From NCBI RefSeq assembly GCF_000026225.1, contig NC_011740.1, positions 3,224,001 to 3,288,000 of the forward strand: a stretch of 64,000 nt of DNA, in the 5' to 3' direction. The DNA comes from Escherichia fergusonii ATCC 35469. Lineage in GTDB: Bacteria; Pseudomonadota; Gammaproteobacteria; Enterobacterales; Enterobacteriaceae. A program made the translations under genes and the position numbers. The notes under the pieces were generated by a model. It did not search any database. It saw nothing but the letters and a program-made list of their open reading frames with translations, and was not told the origin of the DNA. Shown here one piece after another: positions 1 through 9,094 of this stretch. How positions within the stretch are numbered: position 1 is the first letter of the stretch; every line of letters starts with the position of its first letter.

Positions 1-228
1 TACTTCCCGCGCCTGCTCTTTCATTACCCATGCACCTGGCAGAGGATGCAAGTTCCGTCCATTATGCGTAAATAAAGAGCAGCGTAAATTATCTTCCAGA
101 GAATGCAAAGCACGATGAACACTTACGGCAGAGATATTCATCGCCTCTGCTGTTTTTGATATATTCATCGACTCCATATATGAGAGAAAAATTTCTATTT
201 TTCTCAGTGTGATTTCATTATTCAGCAT
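1..228 (-). CDS. LysR-family transcriptional regulator, N-terminal part (cut by window edge)
   Basis: The minus strand reads open from an ATG at 228 to the left edge, giving 76 residues. They begin MLNNEITLRKIEIFLSYMES and contain a winged helix-turn-helix of LysR type (residues about 8-65, with NISKTAEAMNISAVSVHRAL followed by LF.HNGR..HPLPGA). An AGGGAAG Shine-Dalgarno lies about 7 nt before the ATG. The variant recognition helix (SVHRALHSLE) resembles, from memory, the malonate-utilisation regulator MdcR; that is a guess from the N-terminus only. K-12 has no LysR gene between yhbW and mtr as far as I recall, so this is probably accessory. The effector domain lies outside the window. Confidence 0.8.
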   Translation of the reverse strand, partial: MLNNEITLRKIEIFLSYMESMNISKTAEAMNISAVSVHRALHSLEDNLRCSLFTHNGRNLHPLPGAWVMKEQAREV

Positions 229-291
229 ATAAATACTTCCCTGTGAAAGGAGAATATTTATATTAGGGGATAATTCGATATTATTTTTTGA

Positions 292-311
292 GCCAGATCG
301 TTAAATCTGGC
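292..311. other. hairpin between the LysR gene and mtr
   Basis: A perfect 7-bp inverted repeat (gccagat at 292-298, atctggc at 305-311) sits 16 bases beyond the mtr stop codon. Neither strand has a T-run directly after the stem (on the mtr strand the next bases are TCAAAAAA), so it is not a clean intrinsic terminator. It may stabilise the mtr 3' end. Confidence 0.4.
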
Positions 312-327
312 CCTGATATGAATTTGT

Positions 328-1572
328 TTATTGGTAAACGGGTAATAACTTAAAGCTCGATAAAATATGCACCAGCGCGTTACCGACACCAAATAGCAGA
401 ATCAGCACAATCATCGGCTTGCCGCCCCAGACGCGGAATTTCGGGCTGCCAAAGCGTTTACGCGATGCGCGGGCCAACAGCGCCGGAACGATTGCCGCCC
501 AGATGGTAGCCGCTAAGCCAGCATAACCAATGGCGTACAGAAATCCGTCCGGGAACAACAAACCACCCACAACAGGCGGTGCGAAGGTCAACAGTGCCGT
601 TTTCAAGCGGCCCATAGCCGAGTCATCGAAACCAAACAGATCTGCCAGATAGTCAAACAAACCCAGCGTAACACCGAGGAACGAACTCGCTACCGCAAAG
701 TTTGAGAACACGACCAGCAGCAGATCCAGGCTACGGCTGTTCAGCACGCCGCTTAACGCCTGTACCAGCACATCAATATTACCGCCCTTCTCGGCGATGC
801 CGATAAACTCCGGACGAGGGATGTTGCCCATCGTCGCCAGCAACCAGATGGTATACAGCGCCAGCGCCATCAGCGTACCGTAGACCAGACATTTCACGAT
901 AGTTTTCGGATCTTTGCCGTAATACTTCATCAGGCTCGGCACGTTACCGTGATAACCAAATGAGGCCAGACAGAACGGCAGGGTCATCAACAGATACGGT
1001 GCATAAGACGCATTGCTTTCCGCGACGTTAAACAATGTCGCAGGCTGCACATGCCCCAGCAAACTGCCGAAAGTGAGGAAGAAGGTAATAACTTTCGCCC
1101 CCAGCACAATCGCCGTCATCCGGCTTACGGCTTTGGTGCTCAACCACACCACGAACGCCACCAACAGTGCAAAACAAAATCCCGCCGCCCGTGCCGGGAC
1201 ATTCAGCGACATCTCTGCAAAGGTGTGATGCAGAATCGAACCACTGGCAGAAATATAGGCATAGGTCAGGATATAGAGCACAAAGGCAATGGATATGCCG
1301 TTGACCACGTTCCAGCCTTTGCCCAGCAAGTCTTTGGTGATGGTGTCAAAGCTCGAGCCGATTCGGTAATTCAGGTTAGCTTCCAGAATCATCAAGCCGG
1401 AATGCAGCATACAAAACCAGGTAAAGATCAGCGCCGCCATTGACCAGAAGAACCACGCACCGGACATGACCACTGGCAGAGAAAACATCCCTGCGCCAAT
1501 AATGGTGCCGCCGATAATCACCACGCCGCCAAGCAGCGACGGTGACGTTTGGGTGGTGGTTAGTGTTGCCAT
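328..1572 (-). CDS. mtr: high-affinity tryptophan:H+ symporter Mtr
   Basis: Mtr imports tryptophan (and indole) across the inner membrane. The 414-residue product is very hydrophobic, with about 11 predicted membrane segments. It starts MATLTTTQTSPSLLGGVVIIGGTIIGAGMF, where GGTIIGAGMFSLPV is the typical first unwound helix of the aromatic amino acid (HAAAP/ArAAP) permease family. Length and sequence match E. coli Mtr. The gene is monocistronic, read away from deaD. An inverted repeat of TrpR-operator type lies about 55 bp upstream of the start codon; in E. coli mtr is repressed by TrpR and activated by TyrR. I see nothing truncated or altered. Confidence 0.97.
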   Translation of the reverse strand: MATLTTTQTSPSLLGGVVIIGGTIIGAGMFSLPVVMSGAWFFWSMAALIFTWFCMLHSGLMILEANLNYRIGSSFDTITKDLLGKGWNVVNGISIAFVLYILTYAYISASGSILHHTFAEMSLNVPARAAGFCFALLVAFVVWLSTKAVSRMTAIVLGAKVITFFLTFGSLLGHVQPATLFNVAESNASYAPYLLMTLPFCLASFGYHGNVPSLMKYYGKDPKTIVKCLVYGTLMALALYTIWLLATMGNIPRPEFIGIAEKGGNIDVLVQALSGVLNSRSLDLLLVVFSNFAVASSFLGVTLGLFDYLADLFGFDDSAMGRLKTALLTFAPPVVGGLLFPDGFLYAIGYAGLAATIWAAIVPALLARASRKRFGSPKFRVWGGKPMIVLILLFGVGNALVHILSSFKLLPVYQ

Positions 1573-1625
1573 GTGGGCTTCTCTCCAGTGAAAAATAGTG
1601 CGACTATGTTGTTATGTATTGCACT

Positions 1626-1643
1626 GTACCAGTACACGAGTAC
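1626..1643 (-). promoter_or_regulatory. TrpR-type operator of mtr
   Basis: The 18-bp element gtaccagtacacgagtac is an imperfect palindrome with GTAC at both ends and in the middle, as in TrpR operators (consensus GTACTAGTTAACTAGTAC). It lies 53-70 bp upstream of the mtr ATG, where the promoter is expected, so bound TrpR would block RNA polymerase. The identification rests on sequence and on the known TrpR control of E. coli mtr. Confidence 0.75.
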
Positions 1644-1650
1644 AAAAGAC

Positions 1651-1683
1651 AAAAAAAAAGCCCCGATGGTTAAAATCGGGGCT
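1651..1683 (-). terminator. intrinsic terminator of deaD
   Basis: A 9-bp perfect stem (agccccgat at 1659-1667 with atcggggct at 1675-1683) is followed on the minus strand by nine T residues. It lies 43 bp beyond the deaD stop codon, just upstream of the mtr promoter. Confidence 0.9.
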
Positions 1684-1725
1684 GTATATATTATTTTACA
1701 GATTGTGTTCGCTAATCAGCGATGA

Positions 1726-3615
1726 TTACGCATCACCACCGAAACGACGACGACCGGTAGAGTCATCACGGCGCGGTGCGCGGCCTTCACGACGTTCGCC
1801 GCTAAAACGACGACCATCACCACGACCACCTTCACGGCGTTCACCGCTGAAGTTACGACCGCCTTCACGACGTTCGCCACCGAAACCACGACCACCGCCA
1901 CGACGCTCACCACCAGTATGCGGCTGTGCATCGCCCAGCAACTGCATGTTCATCGGCTTGTTAAGAATGCGAGTACGCGTAAAGTGTTGCAGCACTTCAC
2001 CCGGCATACCTTTCGGCAGTTCGATGGTGGAGTGAGAAGCAAACAGCTTGATATTACCGATGTAACGGCTGCTGATGTCGCCTTCGTTAGCAATCGCGCC
2101 AACGATATGACGAACTTCAACACCATCATCGCGGCCCACTTCAATACGGTACAGCTGCATATCGCCAACATCACGACGTTCACGACGCGGACGATCTTCA
2201 CGGTCGCCACGCGGGCCACGGTCGTTACGATCGCGCGGACCACGGTCGTCACGGTCGCGGAATTCACGTTTCGGACGCATCGGCGCATCTGGCGGAACAA
2301 TCAGAGTACGCTCACCCTGTGCCATTTTCAGCAGTGCGGCGGCCAGAGTTTCGAGATCCAGCTCTTCACCTTCGGCAGTCGGCTGAATTTTGCTCAGCAG
2401 TGCACGGTATTGATCCAGATCGCTGCTTTCCAGCTGCTGCTGTACTTTAGCGGCAAATTTTTCCAGACGGCGTTTGCCCAGCAGCTCTGCGTTCGGCAGT
2501 TCTACTTCCGGAATGGTCAGCTTCATAGTGCGTTCAATGTTGCGCAGCAGACGACGCTCGCGGTTCTCAACGAACAGCAGCGCACGACCAGCACGCCCCG
2601 CACGACCGGTACGACCGATACGGTGAACGTAAGACTCAGAATCCATCGGGATATCGTAGTTAACTACCAGGCTGATACGCTCAACGTCCAGGCCACGGGC
2701 CGCAACGTCGGTCGCAATCAGGATATCCAGACGGCCGTCTTTCAGACGTTCCAGAGTCTGCTCGCGCAGCGCCTGGTTCATGTCACCGTTCAGCGCGGCG
2801 CTGTTGTAGCCGTTACGCTCAAGAGCTTCTGCCACTTCCAAAGTCGCGTTTTTGGTACGAACGAAGATAATCGCCGCATCAAAATCTTCCGCTTCCAGGA
2901 AACGTACCAGTGCTTCGTTTTTACGCATCCCCCACACAGTCCAGTAGCTCTGGCTGATGTCAGGACGGGTAGTCACGCTGGACTGAATGCGCACTTCCTG
3001 CGGCTCTTTCATAAAGCGGCGGGTAATGCGACGAATCGCTTCCGGCATAGTTGCAGAGAACAGAGCGGTCTGATGACCTTCCGGGATCTGCGCCATAATG
3101 GTTTCAACGTCTTCGATGAAGCCCATGCGCAGCATTTCGTCAGCTTCATCCAGAACCAGACCGCTCAGTTTAGAGAGGTCCAGAGTGCCACGTTTCAGGT
3201 GGTCCAGCAGACGGCCTGGAGTACCGACAACGATCTGCGGCCCCTGACGCAGGGCGCGTAATTGCACGTCATAACGCTGGCCGCCGTACAGGGCAACCAC
3301 GTTTACGCCGCGCATGTGTTTAGAGAAATCCGTCATTGCCTCAGCAACCTGTACCGCCAGTTCGCGGGTCGGTGCCAGCACCAGAATCTGTGGTGCTTTC
3401 AGCTCAGGATCAAGATTTTGCAGCAGAGGTAAAGAGAATGCTGCAGTTTTTCCGCTCCCCGTCTGGGCCATACCCAGAACGTCGCGGCCATTCAGCAGAT
3501 GTGGAATACACTCTGCCTGAATTGGAGATGGTTTTTCGTAACCCAGATCGTTAAGGGCTTCAAGGATAGGAGCCTTCAGGCCCAGATCTGCAAAAGTGGT
3601 TTCGAATTCAGCCAT
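1726..3615 (-). CDS. deaD: cold-shock DEAD-box RNA helicase DeaD (CsdA)
   Basis: DeaD unwinds RNA with ATP and helps 50S assembly and mRNA turnover at low temperature. The 629-residue protein has the Q motif (near residue 6-33), Walker [13 protein letters not shown] box, SAT and [11 protein letters not shown] motifs over two RecA domains. A DbpA/RRM-like RNA-binding region lies at about 480-560, with an Arg/Gly-rich tail built from GERREGGR repeats (about 570-629). The start MAEFETTF is chosen because it gives the E. coli length; an in-frame extension of 22 codons upstream has no family support. The start codon overlaps the end of yrbN. The 3' RGG repeats explain the repetitive DNA at 1735-1915. 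Confidence 0.97.
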
Positions 3616-3688
3616 GTAGTACGTGTGCCTCAAAATTAATGGCGGCCAGTCTACATAACTCATCATGAAATTGATCAGCAATTTTCAT
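3608..3688 (-). CDS. yrbN: small protein YrbN
   Basis: A 26-codon frame from ATG 3688 to TGA 3608 encodes [20 protein letters not shown] followed by AHVLHG. It overlaps the first 8 nt of deaD in another frame. The sequence agrees with the small protein YrbN reported between nlpI and deaD in E. coli K-12, as I remember it. It has no recognisable domain. The overlap suggests it could couple translation into deaD; that role is inference. Confidence 0.8.
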
Positions 3689-3794
3689 TGAAAAGTGTGA
3701 ACCGGCTCAAAGTAGGTGTATTAACGAACAACAACGCCCTCACCTGTTAAGGTGATGGCAATCAAAAAAGATTACGGGCTGATGTGTACGTCAG

Positions 3795-4679
3795 CTATTG
3801 CTGGTCCGATTCTGCCAGGTCATCTTGGTCCTGGCCCAGGAGCGATAATTCCAACAATGCGTATCGGTGCTCAACAAAGTTATGAACGTTGTTGGCAACC
3901 GCCAGTTTGAACAGTGCCGTGGCGCTGTCCAAATCCCCCAGACTTAGGTAGTACTTACCTAAATAGAAGTTGGTTTCACTGAGATGCTCAGCGAGCGAGG
4001 TGTTATCCGTTGCGTCCGCCTTGAGCCTTTCCATTAACGTTTGTTCGCTAATGTTGCCCAGGTAGAACTCGACAATGTTCCATCCCCACTGTTCCTTATC
4101 CGATTTTTCGAAGTGCTGTTTCAACACTTCTTTAGCCTGCTTCTCATCGAGCTTCTGCTCGGCGAGATAAAGCCACAGACTACGGAAAGGATCATTGGGA
4201 TCGTCTTGATAAAACGCCAGCAGATCATCTTGCGCTAACTTATCACGACCGCCGTAATATAATGCGATCCCGCGATTCAAGTGCGCGTAGTTGTAAGTTG
4301 GATCAAGCTCAAGTACAGAATCAAACGCTTCATAGGCAGCATCAAAATTGCCTGCCTGCGTTAAATATATGCCTAAGTAATTGAATACTTCCGGCATATC
4401 CGGTCGGATTGCCAGCGCTTGCGAAAAATCGTTACGCGCTAATGCCCTCAGACCGAGACTATCATACAACACTCCGCGCTCATATAAAAGCTGTGCGCGT
4501 TCGTCATCGGTTAAAGCCCGACTGGCAAGGATTTGTTCCATACGTGCCAGAATCACTTCCTGCTGTAAAGTCGGTTGCAATGGTACCGCGAGGACTTCAC
4601 TTTTACGCCAGGAAGTATTACTGCATCCTGCAAGCGTAAGTGCTGTCGCAACGAAACACCAGCGCAAAAAAGGCTTCAT
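3795..4679 (-). CDS. nlpI: outer-membrane lipoprotein NlpI (TPR adaptor)
   Basis: NlpI is an outer-membrane lipoprotein that binds the protease Prc and peptidoglycan enzymes such as MepS, tuning peptidoglycan hydrolysis. The 294-residue precursor has a lipoprotein signal ([19 protein letters not shown]) with the lipid-bearing Cys at residue 19. Several tetratricopeptide repeats follow over about residues 60-240 (for example [20 protein letters not shown] and [20 protein letters not shown]). Full length for the family. It lies between pnp and yrbN-deaD on the same strand. Confidence 0.97.
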
Positions 4680-4787
4680 TTCCCACTCCCGAAGACCACG
4701 GTTGAATGAACGTCCTGTTCCCGGTTGCTAACAAGGCGTCCTGCCCGGTTAAAAGCCCCCCGCCGCAGCGGAGGGCAAATGGCAACC

Positions 4788-6923
4788 TTACTCGCCCTGT
4801 TCTGCAGCCGGAGCTTCCGGTGCTGCAGCAGGTTGAGACTGCTCAGTCGCTTCTTTAATGCTCAGACGGATACGGCCCTGGCGATCAACTTCCAGAACTT
4901 TCACCGGAACTTCCTGACCCATCTGCAGGTAGTCGGTCACTTTCTCAACGCGTTTGTCAGCGATTTGAGAGATGTGGACCAGACCTTCTTTACCGCCGCC
5001 GATGGCAACAAATGCGCCAAAGTCAACGATACGAGTCACTTTACCATTGTAGACGCGGCCTACTTCGATTTCTGCAGTGATCTCTTCGATACGACGAATA
5101 GCGTTTTTCGCCTTCTCGCCGTCGGTCGCTGCGATCTTCACAGTACCGTCATCTTCAATTTCGATGGTAGTGCCAGTTTCTTCGGTCAGAGCACGGATTA
5201 CAGAACCGCCTTTACCGATAACGTCTTTGATCTTGTCTGGATTGATCTTGATGGTATGGATACGCGGAGCGAACTCAGAGATATCGCCACGCGGCGCGTT
5301 GATCGCCTGCTCCATGACGCCCAGGATGTGCAGACGCGCACCTTTAGCTTGATTCAGCGCAACCTGCATGATCTCTTTGGTGATACCTTCAATTTTGATA
5401 TCCATCTGCAGTGCAGAGATACCGTCGCGGGAACCCGCAACTTTGAAGTCCATATCGCCCAGGTGATCTTCGTCGCCCAAAATGTCAGACAGTACAACGT
5501 AGTTGTCGCCTTCTTTCACCAGACCCATTGCGATACCCGCAACAGCAGCTTTGATTGGCACACCTGCGTCCATCAGCGCCAGAGACGCACCGCACACGGA
5601 AGCCATAGAAGAAGAACCGTTGGATTCGGTAATTTCAGACACTACACGTACGGTGTACGGGAATTTGTCCATATCCGGCATTACTGCCAGCACGCCGCGC
5701 TTCGCCAGACGACCGTGACCAATTTCACGACGCTTCGGAGAACCGACCATGCCAGTTTCACCTACGGAATACGGAGGGAAGTTGTAGTGGAACAGGAAGG
5801 TGTCAGTACGTTCGCCCATCAGTTCATCAAGAACCTGTGCGTCACGTGCAGTACCCAGCGTTGCGGTAACCAGTGCCTGCGTTTCACCACGGGTAAACAA
5901 CGCAGAACCGTGAGTACGCGGCAGCACGCCAGTACGCACATCCAGACCACGGATCATATCTTTTTCACGACCGTCGATACGCGGTTCGCCTGCCAGTACG
6001 CGGCTACGAACAACATTTTTCTCGATAGCGTGCAGAATTTCACCCAGTTCGTTTTCGTCCAGGGTCTCGTCTTCAGCAAGCAGCGTCGCGATGGTTTCAG
6101 ATTTGATGACATCAACCTGCGCATAACGCTCTTGTTTGTCGGTGATGCGATAAGCATCGCTCAGACGAGCTTCAGCCAGCGCAGCAACGCGCGCGTTCAG
6201 CGCTTCGTTTACCGGCTCCGGCTGCCAATCCCAACGCGGTTTACCGGCTTCTTTCACCAGTTCATTGATGTTCTGAATAACAACTTGCTGTTGTTCATGA
6301 CCGAACACCACTGCGCCCAGCATTTGGTCTTCGCTCAGCAGTTCAGCTTCAGATTCAACCATCAGCACGGCAGCTTCTGTACCGGCAACAACCAGATCCA
6401 GTTTACTCTCTTTCAGCTCGTCCTGAGTCGGGTTCAGTACGTACTGGTCATTGATGTAACCTACGCGGGCAGCACCAATCGGACCATTGAACGGAATACC
6501 AGACAGAGACAGCGCCGCAGAAGCACCAATCATCGCGACGATATCCGGGTTAACCTGCGGGTTAACAGAAACCACGGTGGCGATAACCTGAACTTCGTTG
6601 ACGAAACCTTCCGGGAACAGCGGGCGAATCGGGCGGTCAATCAGACGCGCGATCAGCGTTTCGCCTTCGCTTGGGCGGCCTTCACGACGGAAGAAGCTAC
6701 CCGGGATACGACCAGCAGCGTAGGTACGCTCCTGATAGTTAACGGTCAGCGGGAAGAAGTCCTGACCTGGTTTGGCTTTTTTCTGGCCGACAACGGTAAC
6801 GAATACCGCGGTGTCATCCATGCTAACCATAACAGCGGCAGTGGCTTGACGCGCCATCATGCCGGTTTCCAGAGTCACGGTGTGTTGGCCGTACTGGAAT
6901 TTACGAACGATCGGATTAAGCAA
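4788..6923 (-). CDS. pnp: polynucleotide phosphorylase
   Basis: PNPase degrades RNA 3'-5' by phosphorolysis and is part of the RNA degradosome. The 711-residue protein has two RNase PH domains (about 5-140 and 310-545) joined by a helical domain. The KH domain (near 550-610, IGKGGSVIRALTEETG) and the S1 domain (about 620-690) are followed by an Ala/Pro/Glu tail. I place the start at a TTG (6921-6923): AGAAAGGA is well spaced before it and the length equals the E. coli protein, while the longer reading from 7010 is unsupported. The long leader is the known site of RNase III cleavage and autoregulation in E. coli. Two residues (KNAIRR, VYNGK) differ from K-12 as I recall. Confidence 0.97.
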   Translation of the reverse strand: MLNPIVRKFQYGQHTVTLETGMMARQATAAVMVSMDDTAVFVTVVGQKKAKPGQDFFPLTVNYQERTYAAGRIPGSFFRREGRPSEGETLIARLIDRPIRPLFPEGFVNEVQVIATVVSVNPQVNPDIVAMIGASAALSLSGIPFNGPIGAARVGYINDQYVLNPTQDELKESKLDLVVAGTEAAVLMVESEAELLSEDQMLGAVVFGHEQQQVVIQNINELVKEAGKPRWDWQPEPVNEALNARVAALAEARLSDAYRITDKQERYAQVDVIKSETIATLLAEDETLDENELGEILHAIEKNVVRSRVLAGEPRIDGREKDMIRGLDVRTGVLPRTHGSALFTRGETQALVTATLGTARDAQVLDELMGERTDTFLFHYNFPPYSVGETGMVGSPKRREIGHGRLAKRGVLAVMPDMDKFPYTVRVVSEITESNGSSSMASVCGASLALMDAGVPIKAAVAGIAMGLVKEGDNYVVLSDILGDEDHLGDMDFKVAGSRDGISALQMDIKIEGITKEIMQVALNQAKGARLHILGVMEQAINAPRGDISEFAPRIHTIKINPDKIKDVIGKGGSVIRALTEETGTTIEIEDDGTVKIAATDGEKAKNAIRRIEEITAEIEVGRVYNGKVTRIVDFGAFVAIGGGKEGLVHISQIADKRVEKVTDYLQMGQEVPVKVLEVDRQGRIRLSIKEATEQSQPAAAPEAPAAEQGE

Positions 6924-6978
6924 TGTAATATCCTTTCTCTTTCTTAGACAGCACCTTACGGCACTGGTGTTAATACCC

Positions 6979-7152
6979 GATCTTCTGCGCATCCTCGCGA
7001 CTAATGACAACCCTAACCCAGCCCAATGTGGGTAAAGCCTCTCATTAGCCGCGCGAACCTCTGCAACGGAAGATCATTCATAGCAACAATACATTAGTTT
7101 CCAGTGAATTGCTGCCGTCAGTTTGAAAAAAGGGGCCACTCAGGCCCCTTTT
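6979..7152 (+). ncRNA. sraG: possible SraG (PsrO) small RNA
   Basis: In E. coli a small RNA of about 170 nt is encoded between pnp and rpsO, opposite to both, and ends at the shared bidirectional terminator. The same layout is present here: an open intergenic stretch on the plus strand ending in a strong GC hairpin with a T-run at 7143-7152. I place the 5' end only by expected length, and cannot confirm a promoter. It would overlap the pnp leader as antisense RNA. Confidence 0.45.
7126..7152. terminator. bidirectional terminator between rpsO and pnp
   Basis: A 10-bp stem (aaaaggggcc at 7128-7137 with ggcccctttt at 7143-7152) has T-runs on both strands. On the minus strand it follows the rpsO stop codon by 17 bp; in E. 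coli it gives partial termination before the pnp leader. Confidence 0.88.
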
Positions 7153-7168
7153 CTGAAACTCGCAAGAA

Positions 7169-7534
<366 letters not shown>

Positions 7535-7586
7535 TTAAGCGGCAGTATTCTACTCGTAGCGACCTGTTATCGCAAGACGGTTAACA

Positions 7587-8531
7587 TTACGCCGGGTATT
7601 CAACCACCAGGCGACGAGGCGCAACGCGGCCTTCATCGTCAATTTCGCCCATACCGATAAACTTGCCATTCTCACCTTCTGTAACGCGAACCAGTCCTTC
7701 CAGCGGCGCACCGGATGTACGAACCGGGTTACCATTTTTGAAGTAAACAGAAGACGTTAACGGAAGATTCACCACCGGATAGTCCGAAGCTGGACTGTCC
7801 ATTGGCATCAGTAATGGATCAAGTAACTCCGCTGCCGGAATATCCTGCTGCTCGGCTTGCTCAACCAGTTCACGCAGATGTTCCAGAGTCACCATCCGTT
7901 CAACCGGATATTTACTTACAGACAGGCGACGCAGGTAAATAACATGCGCGCCACAGCCGAGTTTTTCGCCGAGATCGTCAATGATAGTGCGGATATAGGT
8001 GCCTTTTGAGCAGTGAATTTCCAGCTCCAGTTCATTGCCTTCGTGGCGAATAAACAACAATTCATAAACGGTAATCGGGCGTGCTTCACGCGGGACTTCA
8101 ATTCCCTGACGCGCATATTCGTACAGTTTTTTGCCCTGGTATTTCAGTGCTGAATACATCGAAGGGATCTGTTCGATATCACCACGGAAAGTATCCAGTG
8201 CCGCCGCCAGTTGCTCTGCACTAAAGGTTACCGGACGTTCTTCAACGATTTGTCCGTCAGCGTCAGAAGTATCAGTACGCTGTCCAAGACGCGCAATCAC
8301 CCGATAGCGTTTGTCGGAGTCCAGCAGATACTGGGAAAACTTCGTCGCTTCTCCGAGGCAAATCGGCAACATGCCGGTCGCCAGCGGGTCCAGCGCACCG
8401 GTATGCCCGGCACGATTAGCGTTATAAATCCGTTTCACTTTTTGCAGTGCATCGTTGCTGGACATACCCTGCGGTTTATCCAGCAACAAAACGCCGTTAA
8501 TGTCGCGACCGCGACGACGAGGACGACTCAT
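7587..8531 (-). CDS. truB: tRNA pseudouridine-55 synthase TruB
   Basis: TruB converts U55 of the T-loop to pseudouridine in nearly all tRNAs. The 314-residue protein contains the family core GHTGALDPLATGMLPICLGEATK with the catalytic Asp (D48 by E. coli numbering). A KGTYIRTI motif lies near 176-183 and a C-terminal PUA-like domain follows from about 250. Full length. The start codon overlaps the rbfA stop by one base (TAATG), so the two are translationally coupled at the end of the metY-rimP operon. Confidence 0.98.
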   Translation of the reverse strand: MSRPRRRGRDINGVLLLDKPQGMSSNDALQKVKRIYNANRAGHTGALDPLATGMLPICLGEATKFSQYLLDSDKRYRVIARLGQRTDTSDADGQIVEERPVTFSAEQLAAALDTFRGDIEQIPSMYSALKYQGKKLYEYARQGIEVPREARPITVYELLFIRHEGNELELEIHCSKGTYIRTIIDDLGEKLGCGAHVIYLRRLSVSKYPVERMVTLEHLRELVEQAEQQDIPAAELLDPLLMPMDSPASDYPVVNLPLTSSVYFKNGNPVRTSGAPLEGLVRVTEGENGKFIGMGEIDDEGRVAPRRLVVEYPA

Positions 8532-8932
8532 TAGTCCTCCTTGCTGTCGTCCGGGTTAACACGACGTTCTTCGTCATGTTTGACCACGCTGGTCACCAGG
8601 TTTGACATACGCATCCCTTCAACCAGCGAGTTGTCGTAGAAGAAGGTCAGTTCCGGCACGATACGCAGGCGCATCGCTTTACCCAGCAGGCTGCGGATGA
8701 AACCAGAAGCTTCCTGCAACGCTTTGATGCCCGCTTTAACCGCGTCTTCATCTTTGTCGTTAAGGAACGTCACATAGACTTTTGCATACGCCAGGTCACG
8801 AGACATTTCGACACCGGAAACGGTGGTCATCATGCCCAGACGAGGATCTTTAATTTCGCGTTGCAGGATGAGAGCGATCTCTTTTTGCATTTCCTGCGCT
8901 ACGCGCTGCGGGCGACCAAATTCTTTCGCCAT
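8531..8932 (-). CDS. rbfA: 30S ribosome-binding factor A
   Basis: RbfA binds free 30S subunits and is needed for 16S 5'-end maturation, especially in the cold. The 133-residue product ([20 protein letters not shown] onward) has the KH-like fold typical of the family, with the conserved [20 protein letters not shown] segment. I use the internal ATG at 8932 because it gives family length and follows a GGAG; the reading extended six codons upstream is not supported. It overlaps truB by one base. Confidence 0.98.
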
Positions 8933-8948
8933 AATAAATTCTCCTGAC

Positions 8949-8974
8949 AAAAAAGGGGCTGTTAGCCCCTTTTT
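8949..8974 (-). terminator. terminator-like hairpin between infB and rbfA
   Basis: An 11-bp perfect stem (aaaaaggggct at 8950-8960, agccccttttt at 8964-8974) with a 3-base loop and T-rich flank lies inside the operon, right before the rbfA ribosome binding site. It may attenuate or protect the upstream message rather than end it. Confidence 0.7.
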
Positions 8975-9008
8975 AAAATTAATTTCAGGTGGAAGGGCTG
9001 TTCACGTA

Positions 9009-9079
9009 GCCTGATAAGACGCGCCAGCGTCGCATCAGGCAATCCATGCCGGATGCGGCGTAAACGCCTTATCCCGCAT
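9009..9079. repeat. pair of inverted REP units (BIME)
   Basis: Two facing REP sequences lie between infB and rbfA. One is at 9009-9040 (gcctgataagacgcg...cgcatcaggc) and one at 9048-9079 (tgccggatgcggcg...cgccttatcccgca). Both carry the GCC(T/G)GATGCG core of enterobacterial REPs, and each forms its own stem. Such units affect mRNA 3' stability and bind gyrase or IHF in E. coli. Confidence 0.9.
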
Positions 9080-9094
9080 AGAACCCTAAAAACC

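Noticed and set aside
1735..1915. Short DNA repeats near the left end
   Set aside because: They are the coding repeats for the Arg/Gly-rich GERREGG tail of DeaD, not an independent element.
1918..3261. 447-codon plus-strand frame opposite deaD
   Set aside because: Shadow of deaD codon bias; no family features.
4725..6947. 740-codon open frame on the plus strand opposite pnp
   Set aside because: It mirrors pnp codon by codon, has no ribosome binding site or recognisable domain and is rich in His/Thr/Phe/Arg as expected for an antisense shadow of a biased gene.
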